This document shows, piece after piece, positions 42,599-50,039 of a stretch of DNA of 64,000 nt; the first letter of the stretch is position 1, and the number at the start of each line of letters is the position of its first letter. This DNA comes from CAZFVY01 sp964522665 (lineage in GTDB: Bacteria > Verrucomicrobiota > Verrucomicrobiia > Limisphaerales > CAZFVY01), in contig CAZFVY010000010.1 in assembly GCA_964522665.1 (NCBI GenBank), positions 32,376 to 96,375 of the forward strand, written 5' to 3'. Below the pieces are notes generated by a model, which ran no database searches, was not told the DNA's origin, and was given only the letters and a program-made list of their open reading frames with translations. The translations under genes were made by a program, and so were the position numbers.

Positions 42599-43437
42599 TG
42601 GATTGGTCGATCTTAACCGAGTTTTCGACACCCGGTCCGTGGCTTGAGATCGCCGTGATGACGATTGGCATTTATTACGCCATTGAATTCGTCCGTGGCA
42701 CCCGCGGCGGCCCGGTTGTGGTCGGCTTTTTCTTTTTGGTGGGGCTCACGCTTCTGACCACCGTCCTCCGGCTCCAAGTATTGAGCTGGCTGCTGCGTTC
42801 TTTCTTTCCGTTCTCCGCTCTCGCCGTGCTGGTGATTTTTCAGCCCGAGTTGCGGCGGATGCTGGCGGAATTAGGCAATCTTCCCATCTTCACCAGCGCC
42901 CGGGAACAGCGCCAGAATATCGAAGTCATCATTCAATCCGCCGAGCGGCTGGCGGAAGTCCGGATCGGCGCGCTCATGGCGATCGAGCAATCGATTCACC
43001 TGCGGGGCGCCGTTGAATCCGGCATCCCGATCGATTGCGAGGCCACGCCCGAAATGCTGGAAACAATTTTTTTCCCGAATAACGCCATCCACGACGGGGG
43101 CGTTATCATCAAGGAAGACCGCATCACCTACGCCGCCTGCATTTTCCCCCTGACCCAACGTCAGGATTTGAACAAATCGCTCGGCACCCGGCACCGGGCG
43201 GCGATCGGCTTGACGGAGGAGACCGACGCGGTCGTCGTGGTCGTTTCGGAGGAGACCGGCGCGATTTCCCACGCCTACAAGGGACAACTCGTTCGTGGCG
43301 TGACGTTGGAAGAGCTGCGGGCGTTCTTGACGTCGATTTTTGTGACCCCGCCCCGGACGCGCAGCTGGTCCGAGTGGCTGCGGCGCAGTCATCCGAAACC
43401 GGCCCCGGCCTCCCCTCCCAAGGAAGGAGTCAAGTAA
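42598..43437 (+). CDS. cdaA: Diadenylate cyclase CdaA
   Basis: The 279-residue protein has three N-terminal membrane helices (about residues 15-85) and a DAC domain with the catalytic DGGVIIKEDRI near residue 162 and the GTRHRAAIG motif that follows. It makes c-di-AMP from two ATP. The order cdaA-cdaR-glmM is the conserved arrangement known from Firmicutes, in which CdaR and GlmM control cyclase activity. Here folP comes directly before it. The stop overlaps the next ATG by one base. Confidence 0.93.
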   Translation: MDWSILTEFSTPGPWLEIAVMTIGIYYAIEFVRGTRGGPVVVGFFFLVGLTLLTTVLRLQVLSWLLRSFFPFSALAVLVIFQPELRRMLAELGNLPIFTSAREQRQNIEVIIQSAERLAEVRIGALMAIEQSIHLRGAVESGIPIDCEATPEMLETIFFPNNAIHDGGVIIKEDRITYAACIFPLTQRQDLNKSLGTRHRAAIGLTEETDAVVVVVSEETGAISHAYKGQLVRGVTLEELRAFLTSIFVTPPRTRSWSEWLRRSHPKPAPASPPKEGVK

Positions 43438-43862
43438 TGGCGGCTCTACGTAAATCGATCTCCCGGAACCTCAGTTGGAAAATCCTTTCGCTGATTCTGG
43501 CGACCGTGATTTGGTTTCTCATTCGCCTGGGCTTGCAGGAAGAGGTCAAGCGCCTGCTCGGAGTAACGAACCCACCCAAAACCCGGCTCTTGTCCCAGCT
43601 TCCGATTACCCTCATGACCTCCGCGGCGGACGAACGCGGGTTCAAGGTCAACCCGAGAACCGCGGACGTCCTGGTCAGCGGTGATCCGATGCTGGTGGAC
43701 GGCCTGGACCCCGCCGAGGTCGAGGTCTTCGTTCGCTTGACCGACATTCAGGAGACCAAGGGATCGCACGTCAAAATCCTGTATCACGCCCCTAATTCCA
43801 TCAACGTTTTGCGGGTCGTGCCGACCGCCGTGGAAATCGAACGCGTTGCAGCCCACCGCTGA
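43437..43862 (+). CDS. cdaR: YbbR-like CdaR regulator of diadenylate cyclase
   Basis: The 141-residue protein has one N-terminal membrane segment (WKILSLILATVIWFLIRLG) and a single extracytoplasmic YbbR-like domain (FKVNPRTADVLVSGDPMLVDGLDPAEVEVFVRL). CdaR of Firmicutes usually has several YbbR repeats, so this is a short version. By position between cdaA and glmM it should bind CdaA in the membrane and modulate c-di-AMP synthesis. The ATG at 43437 overlaps the cdaA stop (TAATG). Confidence 0.85.
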   Translation: MAALRKSISRNLSWKILSLILATVIWFLIRLGLQEEVKRLLGVTNPPKTRLLSQLPITLMTSAADERGFKVNPRTADVLVSGDPMLVDGLDPAEVEVFVRLTDIQETKGSHVKILYHAPNSINVLRVVPTAVEIERVAAHR

Positions 43863-43885
43863 TTCGTCTATGGTCCGGTCCGACG

Positions 43886-45262
43886 ATGAGTAAGAAAATA
43901 TTTGGAACCGACGGCGTCCGCGGGACGGCCAATATCGAACCAGTCACGGCCGAGACGGCCCTCCGGCTCGGGCGCGCCGCGGCCCACGTCTTCAAAAATC
44001 TCGAATCCCAAGCCCGCGGTCATGGCCGGCACAAGATCGTTATCGGCAAGGACACCCGGCTCTCGGGGTACATGCTCGAGAACGCCATCTCCGCCGGTGT
44101 GCTGTCGATGGGCGTGGATGTTCTCTTGATTGGTCCCCTGCCGACGCCCGGCGTCGCCTACGTCACCCGCAGTCTGCGGGCGGACGCTGGCATCGTCATC
44201 ACCGCTTCCCATAATCCTTACGACGACAACGGCATCAAATTCTTCCGGGCGGACGGCTACAAGCTTGATGACGCAATCGAGGACAATATCGAACACCTGG
44301 TCTTCAGCGGTGAAATCGAGAGCATCCGGCCCACCGCCGGTCAAATTGGCAAAGCCGTCCGCATCGACGACGCGCTCGGACGCTATATCGAGTTCGCCAA
44401 GACCTCCCTGCCCCGGCGCATGACCTTGGAAGGAATGAGGATCGTGGTCGATTGCGCTAATGGGGCCGCGTACAAGTCCACCCCGTGCGTCCTGCGGGAA
44501 TTGGGAGCCGAGGCGATTATCCTCTCCAATCAGCCCGACGGCACGAACATCAACAAGGAGTGCGGCTCGATGTGGCCGGATTTCATCTGCGGAAAAGTCC
44601 GCGAATTTCGCGCCGACGCGGGCATCGCCCACGACGGTGACGCTGATCGGGTCTTGATGTGCGACGCGGAAGGCAACTTGATTGATGGCGACGATTTCCT
44701 CGCGATCGTCGGGCGAGACATGCTCGCGAACGGCACGCTGCAGAATCAAACGGTCGTCGCCACCGTCATGAGCAACGCCGGACTCGAGCCGGCGATCGCG
44801 TCGGCGGGCGGCAAGGTAATCCGCACCGCCGTCGGCGATAAAAACGTGATCGATGAAATGCTGCGCGGGAGCTACAATTTCGGCGGGGAGCAGAGTGGCC
44901 ACGTCATCTTTCGTGACTATGGCACGACGGGCGACGGCCTAGTCTGCGCCCTCCAGATTCTGCGGATCATGAAGGCGACCGGCACGCCCCTTTCAAAGTT
45001 GAGCCGCTGCTGGACCCGTTTCCCTCAACGCGTGGTCAATATTCGCGTTCGCGAAAAGGTTCCGTTCGACCAACTCGACGGCCTGTCAGCGTTATTGTCA
45101 GAAGCGGAGACCGTACTCCAAGCGGAGGGCGGGCGACTGTTGCTCCGCTATTCCGGCACCGAGCCAAAAGCGCGGTTGTTGTTGGAAGGGCGAACGGCCG
45201 CCCTCCTCGACCTGTGGGGTGACAAGATCGCCGCGACCATCCGGCGCCAGATCGGCGCCTAA
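43886..45262 (+). CDS. glmM: Phosphoglucosamine mutase
   Basis: The 458-residue enzyme has all four phosphohexomutase elements: FGTDGVRG at the N terminus, the phospho-serine loop ITASHNPYDDNGIKFF near residue 105, the metal loop HDGDADRV near residue 250, the sugar loop GGEQSGH and the phosphate-binding RYSGTEP near the C terminus. It converts glucosamine-6-phosphate to glucosamine-1-phosphate for UDP-GlcNAc, feeding peptidoglycan and lipid A. It is the last gene of the five-gene operon and also a known inhibitor partner of CdaA in Firmicutes. Confidence 0.95.
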   Translation: MSKKIFGTDGVRGTANIEPVTAETALRLGRAAAHVFKNLESQARGHGRHKIVIGKDTRLSGYMLENAISAGVLSMGVDVLLIGPLPTPGVAYVTRSLRADAGIVITASHNPYDDNGIKFFRADGYKLDDAIEDNIEHLVFSGEIESIRPTAGQIGKAVRIDDALGRYIEFAKTSLPRRMTLEGMRIVVDCANGAAYKSTPCVLRELGAEAIILSNQPDGTNINKECGSMWPDFICGKVREFRADAGIAHDGDADRVLMCDAEGNLIDGDDFLAIVGRDMLANGTLQNQTVVATVMSNAGLEPAIASAGGKVIRTAVGDKNVIDEMLRGSYNFGGEQSGHVIFRDYGTTGDGLVCALQILRIMKATGTPLSKLSRCWTRFPQRVVNIRVREKVPFDQLDGLSALLSEAETVLQAEGGRLLLRYSGTEPKARLLLEGRTAALLDLWGDKIAATIRRQIGA

Positions 45263-45294
45263 CCCGCCGCCGGAATTACGGCTTGGGTCTTTGG

Positions 45295-46074
45295 CTACGG
45301 AAAAACAAGGTTATCCGAGGCTAGTTGGCCGATGACTTGGTCGGGCAGGCGCAGGTCGAGCGTTCCTGGGGCGGGAAACGCCGGCCGGACATGACCATCG
45401 CAAAACGCGACCTCCGCCAATTTGCGGTGCCGGAAGTGCGCCGTCGCTTCCCCAACGTCGATATAGTAAAACTCCTCAAGCATGGGATTGGCGGGAGACG
45501 CGGGCGCCTGAAACGTGTTAACCTGCGCCGCGTCCGCAAACAACGCGATCTCGGTCGGGCGCGCCACTCGGGAAATCGGAATCGCCGCCTGCGTGAGCGG
45601 AACTGACAGGCGGAGATTATAGCCGTAGCCATACGCGGCGCCGGTGGCCTTCAATTTGAATTCTTGCAAGGAATACTGCAACGCCGGACAAAGCGTGACT
45701 CCACCTTTACCCAGGTACGGAAACAAGGCGCCGGGAGTCGGGTCGAAAACCCGATCCCCCTCAGCCCCCTGCCCCAGCCAGCCGAACCAGTAGATGTCGC
45801 CCCCATTGGTCGAGATACCGCGATAGCGGAACGCGGCGCCGGAATTATCGTCCCAATACATCTGCGACGCGAGCGACAGTTGCCGCAGATTGTTGACGCA
45901 GCGGATTCGTTGCGCCGAATGCTTGCCGCTTCCCAACGCGGGCAGGAGTAGCGACGTGAGTACGCTAATAACCGCGAGAACGACCAAAAGTTCTACCAGC
46001 GAGAAGCCGCTCCTCGCCCGCGGGCGCGCGGCGCGCGGCTTTCTCGCCGGTAATCGGTTGAAGAGGACGATCAT
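45295..46074 (-). CDS. H-X9-DG prepilin-type protein downstream of a cobalamin riboswitch
   Basis: The 259-residue protein has a basic leader (NRLPARKPRAARPRARSG) and the class III signal FSLVELLVVLAVISVLTSLLLPAL. CVNNLRQLSLASQMYWDD follows, and the C-terminal HRKLAEVAFCDG is an exact H-X9-DG motif. It starts 20 bases after the stop of the secreted protein gene at 46095-47768, with no terminator seen between them, so it probably lies on the same mRNA under cobalamin control. It would be processed by a prepilin peptidase and sit in the envelope. A direct part in B12 capture is a hypothesis only. Confidence 0.87.
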   Translation of the reverse strand: MIVLFNRLPARKPRAARPRARSGFSLVELLVVLAVISVLTSLLLPALGSGKHSAQRIRCVNNLRQLSLASQMYWDDNSGAAFRYRGISTNGGDIYWFGWLGQGAEGDRVFDPTPGALFPYLGKGGVTLCPALQYSLQEFKLKATGAAYGYGYNLRLSVPLTQAAIPISRVARPTEIALFADAAQVNTFQAPASPANPMLEEFYYIDVGEATAHFRHRKLAEVAFCDGHVRPAFPAPGTLDLRLPDQVIGQLASDNLVFP

Positions 46075-46094
46075 CGCTCGGCGCCCAGCGCGTC

Positions 46095-47768
46095 CTACGG
46101 TCTCTCGGCGCGAACGCGATAAAACTCGCGACTCGTGGCGAGGACGTTCGTGTCGATCAACGTGACCACCCCAGGCTCGCCATCAACCAGCGATCCCACG
46201 TCGCTCCACGCGCGAAAATCCGCGGTCCGTTGCAACCCGTAATTCCAGTTGGTCCGGCTGAAGAACCTCGTTTGCCACTGACGGTCGGCCAATAGCTCCG
46301 TCTGCCCCGAAATCGGCCCAGCTGGCACGGTGAATGTCACATTATCCAGCGCGGCGTGAGCACGCACCGAACTGGCGTATTGCCCGACCTGGCCGCCATC
46401 CGAAAAACTTTCGACAGCGAACGTATCGACTCGAAAATCGGTAAAGCTCGGGCTGAGTTTGATCGGGTTGACGGTTCCTAACGGGATTCCATTCGTCGTA
46501 ATCACCGTGGTTAGTACTTGGTTCGAGGCCGAATAGCTGAGCGCGACGTGCGTCGAAACGCCAAGCGGCAACGTCTGCAGCGTATAGTCCGCCGGACCGT
46601 TATAGTTCAGCGAACTGTTCGTGGACCAAACGCTGGGCCAAATCGTGGCGCCGAAGCCCGAGTCGCCGAAATACGCGAATTCCACCAAGTCGGGCGAATT
46701 CACGCCCGTCCCACGATAAAAATTCGTCCCGGTGGCCTCGGCGAAATTCATGAACCCGATGGTGATCGGAAAGCTCGACGGTTTGTTCGTCGTCGCCCCC
46801 ACCGTCAAGTCGTGCAACAGCAGATCGAAGCTAAAACTGAAATCGTCGTACCGGGTCACAATTGTTCCCAACGGGCGGTAAATAAAGCTATTGGGCCGCG
46901 CCGAATCCCAAGTCACCGCGAGACTCTGGTTGGTTGGATTCCACGTGAACAAGCTGCGGTCGCCGAAACTTCGCCATCCGGAGGCCGCCGGGTCCTGTGT
47001 GAACCCATCCTGAACGAGTATCTGCGTCTCGCACGCGGCAAACGCATCAATCTCGGCGTGGCCGCTTAGAACCTCGATCCGCACGTAGGCAACGTGATCG
47101 AGTTTGACCGGCTGGCCGGCGGTATCCAAAGCCCAAGTGAAGCTATAACCCGCGCCTCCGGCGGAGCCGGCGTACCGGCCACCAATCCCGCTCAGGTCCA
47201 ACCCAGAAAAGCTCTTGGCGGTCAAACTCGGGTCCACCGGCCGCTCAAAATCACCCGCGCCGTCCGTGGGCCACAAGGCGCCAAGTGACGGCGCCAGAGC
47301 CGGGTTCAATTGATAATACGTGATATTATCCGCGCTGACCCACACCCGCGTCGAAACCGCGTCCGCGCCGAACCGACTCCCGTCGGTTACGCCGCCCCCG
47401 GAATAATCACCGTTCGTGATGACAAAGCCCGCATTGCCAAAAATAATGAAATCCAAGCCATACGGATTCGCCGGTCGATGATTCAACGGCGGATCAAACT
47501 GGACGGTAAGCGAGCCGTTGGTTCCCAAGGACACCAATTGACTCGCGAGATACGGCGGATCGTAAGGATCCACCGGTGAGTCCCCGAAGCGGGGGTCACT
47601 CGTCACCGCGCTGGGCGCGCCCAACGCGGCCGCCGCGTTCGTGTAACCCGTCACATAGCCAACGCCCGGGGCGTACGCGACCACGGAACTTGCGAATTGG
47701 GCCGCCGAGAGCGTGAACGCCGCCAGGAAACCCGCGGCCAACAACGAAAGAAAACTGCATCTGCGCAT
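46095..47768 (-). CDS. Secreted surface protein under cobalamin riboswitch control
   Basis: The 557-residue protein has a signal peptide (CSFLSLLAAGFLAAFTLSAAQ). An N-terminal domain contains ALGAPSAV, SLGTNGSLTVQFDPPL and GLDFIIFGNAGF, a pattern I associate with predicted cell-surface proteins in B12-transport loci. A beta-rich middle follows, and the C-terminal domain ends LATSREFYRVRAERP, which resembles the end of the giant protein at 54588. ATG 47768 is favoured because AAAGGTGAG precedes it at a suitable spacing; a GTG at 47777 is possible. A cobalamin riboswitch lies in its 5' leader. It may bind corrinoids or corrinoid-binding partners at the surface, which is inferred. Confidence 0.82.
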   Translation of the reverse strand: MRRCSFLSLLAAGFLAAFTLSAAQFASSVVAYAPGVGYVTGYTNAAAALGAPSAVTSDPRFGDSPVDPYDPPYLASQLVSLGTNGSLTVQFDPPLNHRPANPYGLDFIIFGNAGFVITNGDYSGGGVTDGSRFGADAVSTRVWVSADNITYYQLNPALAPSLGALWPTDGAGDFERPVDPSLTAKSFSGLDLSGIGGRYAGSAGGAGYSFTWALDTAGQPVKLDHVAYVRIEVLSGHAEIDAFAACETQILVQDGFTQDPAASGWRSFGDRSLFTWNPTNQSLAVTWDSARPNSFIYRPLGTIVTRYDDFSFSFDLLLHDLTVGATTNKPSSFPITIGFMNFAEATGTNFYRGTGVNSPDLVEFAYFGDSGFGATIWPSVWSTNSSLNYNGPADYTLQTLPLGVSTHVALSYSASNQVLTTVITTNGIPLGTVNPIKLSPSFTDFRVDTFAVESFSDGGQVGQYASSVRAHAALDNVTFTVPAGPISGQTELLADRQWQTRFFSRTNWNYGLQRTADFRAWSDVGSLVDGEPGVVTLIDTNVLATSREFYRVRAERP

Positions 47769-47828
47769 GGTACTCACCTTTCAATACTTCCAGGACGGAC
47801 CCGGAAACGGTTGAACAATTGCGAGACC

Positions 47829-47858
47829 AGCGCCGGGAAGAAGGTTGATACCGGCGCT
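47829..47858 (-). promoter_or_regulatory. Hairpin in the riboswitch leader
   Basis: AGCGCCGG and CCGGCGCT form a perfect 8-bp stem with a 14-base loop, about 60 bases upstream of the surface protein start. It may be part of the riboswitch expression platform or protect the mRNA. Confidence 0.4.
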
Positions 47859-47886
47859 CGAACGACCCTACAGCCGCGTCCGAACG

Positions 47887-47930
47887 ACAAAAACAAAACC
47901 TCCAAACCCGACAAAAGCGGCGAATGGAGG
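47887..47930 (-). terminator. Candidate intrinsic terminator in the cobalamin riboswitch leader
   Basis: On the minus strand CCTCCA (47930-47925) pairs with TGGAGG (47904-47899) around a 20-base loop, followed at once by a U-rich tract (TTTTGTTTTTG, 47898-47888). It lies between the aptamer and the coding sequence, where a transcriptional OFF switch would be expected. The stem is only 6 bp, so the strength is uncertain. Confidence 0.5.
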
Positions 47931-48063
47931 CATCCAACGAATCCCCTCGAAACCAGATCGAGAGGCTGGCCTCATCCTTCCCTTTGACGGAGAAGTCAGC
48001 CATCGCGACGATTCACGCAAGGCTCAAGCCCGCGCTTATTCAGCTCACGACGACTACGACGAG

Positions 48064-48212
48064 AGCGGCCAGACCGATATCCTGACTCAAGGCCTCAAAC
48101 CTTTCTTCCGCCTTCCCAGTCTCGAAAGACCAGTGGCTCTGGAAGATTGTAACCTTTTACAGTGGCGCAACCGTCCCCGATTCTCACGGGGTTCCCAGAC
48201 ATTCTGACCGCT
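48064..48212 (-). promoter_or_regulatory. Cobalamin (B12) riboswitch aptamer
   Basis: Read on the minus strand, the element opens with AGCGGTCAG (48212-48204), which pairs with CTGGCCGCT (48072-48064) as the closing helix. Conserved cobalamin-aptamer blocks follow in order: GGGAA at 48196, the stem CCCCG-TGAGAAT-CGGGG, GCGCCACTGTAA ending at 48156, GCCACTGG at 48137, GGGAAGGCGG ending at 48109 and a B12-box-like GAGTCAGGATATCGG at 48088-48074. These match the core of the AdoCbl riboswitch family. The regulated gene is the surface protein starting at 47768. Confidence 0.9.
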
Positions 48213-48222
48213 TACTAAAGCC

Positions 48223-48257
48223 GGTTCAGCCGCCGCCCGAAGGCGCCCGTCCGAACC
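48223..48257 (-). terminator. UUCG-capped hairpin upstream of the riboswitch
   Basis: GGTTC (48257-48253) pairs with GAACC (48227-48223), and an inner CGCC-TTCG-GGCG stem is capped by a stable UUCG tetraloop. It lies after the stop of the small exported protein gene and 11 bases before the riboswitch, so it probably ends that upstream transcript. There is no good U tract. Confidence 0.4.
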
Positions 48258-48329
48258 AGCGGTATTTCAAAGAGCGTAAAACCCTTAACCCGCTTGCGTC
48301 GGGCGAGCAAGTCCAATCGCGCCAGAATC

Positions 48330-48806
48330 TCAATTCTTCGCTGGCCACTCGGGCAGATTAATTTGGAAAAAGTCGAGTTTAGTCGAATTAAGGTTAAGAT
48401 AGACCGCAAGTTGATTTGGCCGCGCGTGCGAATAATCAAGCTGCCAGGAAGTGTCCCGCCGCAATTCATCATTTCGTCCACGGTAAAGAATCAGCCGTAC
48501 GCTGATCCCAGGCAATTGGCGCAACTCCGACATAAATTCGTTCAACGACCCGGCGTCACCCTCGAAACTCAGGCGAGTTCCCCAGTCAGGTGGCCAATAA
48601 CTGACGATTCCTCCGCGAAACTCAAAGCGTTCATTGCGGATCACTTTGCGGATCGCCTCCGCTTTGACTGGGTCGTAGTCCTTGGGGAATTCGATGTCGC
48701 GCCCGATTTCACGGCTGAGCGCCGACGCGACGAGCGGCGCCAGCGCCAACGCTACGAGACCCAATGCCAGGCGCCGTCGTCCCATGGTAGTCATTCTTGT
48801 CTTCAC
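48330..48806 (-). CDS. Small exported hypothetical protein
   Basis: From GTG 48806 the product is 158 residues with a signal-like segment (LALGLVALALAPLVASALS) and a soluble domain containing EIGRDIEFPKDYDPVKAEAIRKVI and SYWPPDWGTRLSFEGDAGSLNEF. AAGGA lies about 6 bases before the GTG. ATG codons at 48794 and 48785 are alternatives. No family is recognised. It lies upstream of the riboswitch on the same strand, so it is probably outside B12 control. A 12-base palindrome ACCGATCGGT-type site (48829-48840) sits just upstream. Confidence 0.6.
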   Translation of the reverse strand: MKTRMTTMGRRRLALGLVALALAPLVASALSREIGRDIEFPKDYDPVKAEAIRKVIRNERFEFRGGIVSYWPPDWGTRLSFEGDAGSLNEFMSELRQLPGISVRLILYRGRNDELRRDTSWQLDYSHARPNQLAVYLNLNSTKLDFFQINLPEWPAKN

Positions 48807-48970
48807 GCATTTTCCTTTCATTCGTCGAGAACCGATCGGTTCCGATACTTCCCTGTTTGACGGCGCCAAGAAGTGTTTGCTCTCGGGAATCAGCATGCGC
48901 GGCTATTCGAAGGCCGTCGCGGCCCCCGAAAGCCTGCGTGACACCCTTCCCAGCCGGCGGCCCGTCGGGC

Positions 48971-49846
48971 CTAACGCGTCTTCAGAAACCCGCCCTCGTC
49001 CAGCCACTCGTCGAATCGCTCAATCCACTTGCCCACAGGCCGTTGGTTGCGCGACCGCAGCCCAAAACCGTGTCCACCGGTGGAGTAGATGTGCAGTTCG
49101 ACCGGAACCCCTTCCTGTTTGAACAATAAATAGACCCGCGCCAATCCTTCGGAGATATCAGGCCGGTCATTGGCGGCGCAGGCCAAGAAGGCCGGCGGCG
49201 ACTCCTTGGTCGGGAGCACGCTCCGCGAGTTGCCGGGATAGATCAGCGCTTGAAAACTCGGTTTCGCCGACTGTCGCTCGACGGCGTCGGCCGACGCCTC
49301 CTTGCCGTTATCGAAGCGCATACTCGCCAGCGCGGCAAGTTCGCCGCCCGCGGAGAATCCCATGACGCCGACCCGTGCGGGATTGATGAACCATTCCTCG
49401 GCGCGGCTGCGCACGAACCGAATCGCTCGCTGGGTGTCGGCCAACGCCTCGACCTCGACTTTGTAAGTCGAGTTCGTCTCGCGCGCGAGCCGATACTTGA
49501 GGACGAAGGCCGCGATCCCCCGTTCCTGCAACCACCTTGCGACGTTGTAGCCTTCGTGATCGATCGCCAGGACGCGGTGACCGCCGCCGGGAATCACGAT
49601 CACCGCGGCGCCGGTGGCGCTTTCTTTGGTGGGCAGGTACGGAGTCAATGTCGGATTGTGAATTCGAGAAACGCTGCGTTCGCCTCCGCTGGATTTAACG
49701 ACGAGTTCCGATTCCGTCTTCCCCTCAGACCCCGGGGCGCCGTTCGCCCAGAGAGGAATTTCCTTCGGTTCCTCCGCCGCCAGCCGAACCGCGCACAGGA
49801 GCAAGCTGGTGGACAGAAGTTGAGCGAGGAGTGAGTTCGACTTCAT
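48971..49846 (-). CDS. Secreted alpha/beta hydrolase (esterase-like)
   Basis: The 291-residue protein has a signal peptide (MKSNSLLAQLLSTSLLLCAVRLAAE) and an alpha/beta-hydrolase fold. It shows the oxyanion segment VIVIPGGGHRVLAIDHEG, the nucleophile elbow GVMGFSAGGELA, an acidic residue in AANDRPD and the catalytic His in STGGHGFGLR. It resembles acetylxylan esterase or related carbohydrate esterases encoded in polysaccharide-degrading bacteria. ATG 49846 puts the signal peptide first; a longer frame to 49981 would hide it. A GGCCC-GAC-GGGCC inverted repeat overlaps the stop codon. Confidence 0.85.
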   Translation of the reverse strand: MKSNSLLAQLLSTSLLLCAVRLAAEEPKEIPLWANGAPGSEGKTESELVVKSSGGERSVSRIHNPTLTPYLPTKESATGAAVIVIPGGGHRVLAIDHEGYNVARWLQERGIAAFVLKYRLARETNSTYKVEVEALADTQRAIRFVRSRAEEWFINPARVGVMGFSAGGELAALASMRFDNGKEASADAVERQSAKPSFQALIYPGNSRSVLPTKESPPAFLACAANDRPDISEGLARVYLLFKQEGVPVELHIYSTGGHGFGLRSRNQRPVGKWIERFDEWLDEGGFLKTR

Positions 49847-50039
49847 AATCGTTATGGTGTTGGTGAATCGCCCGCGCGGGCTTTGGATTCCGTCAGCTCT
49901 GATCGTTCGAGCGTAGGAGGGCCGTCGCGCTCCAGCAAGAGTCGTCTTGCCCCAACCTCGATTGCGTGCGTTGCGACCCATCGCCTCTCTTGGTCCGCTC
50001 AGTCCGAACCCGCCCTCTCCGTCACACGCGACCGTCTCG

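Noticed and set aside
48215..48481. 88-residue minus-strand frame beside the riboswitch
   Set aside because: It overlaps the 3' end of the exported protein gene in another frame and has no signal or family match.
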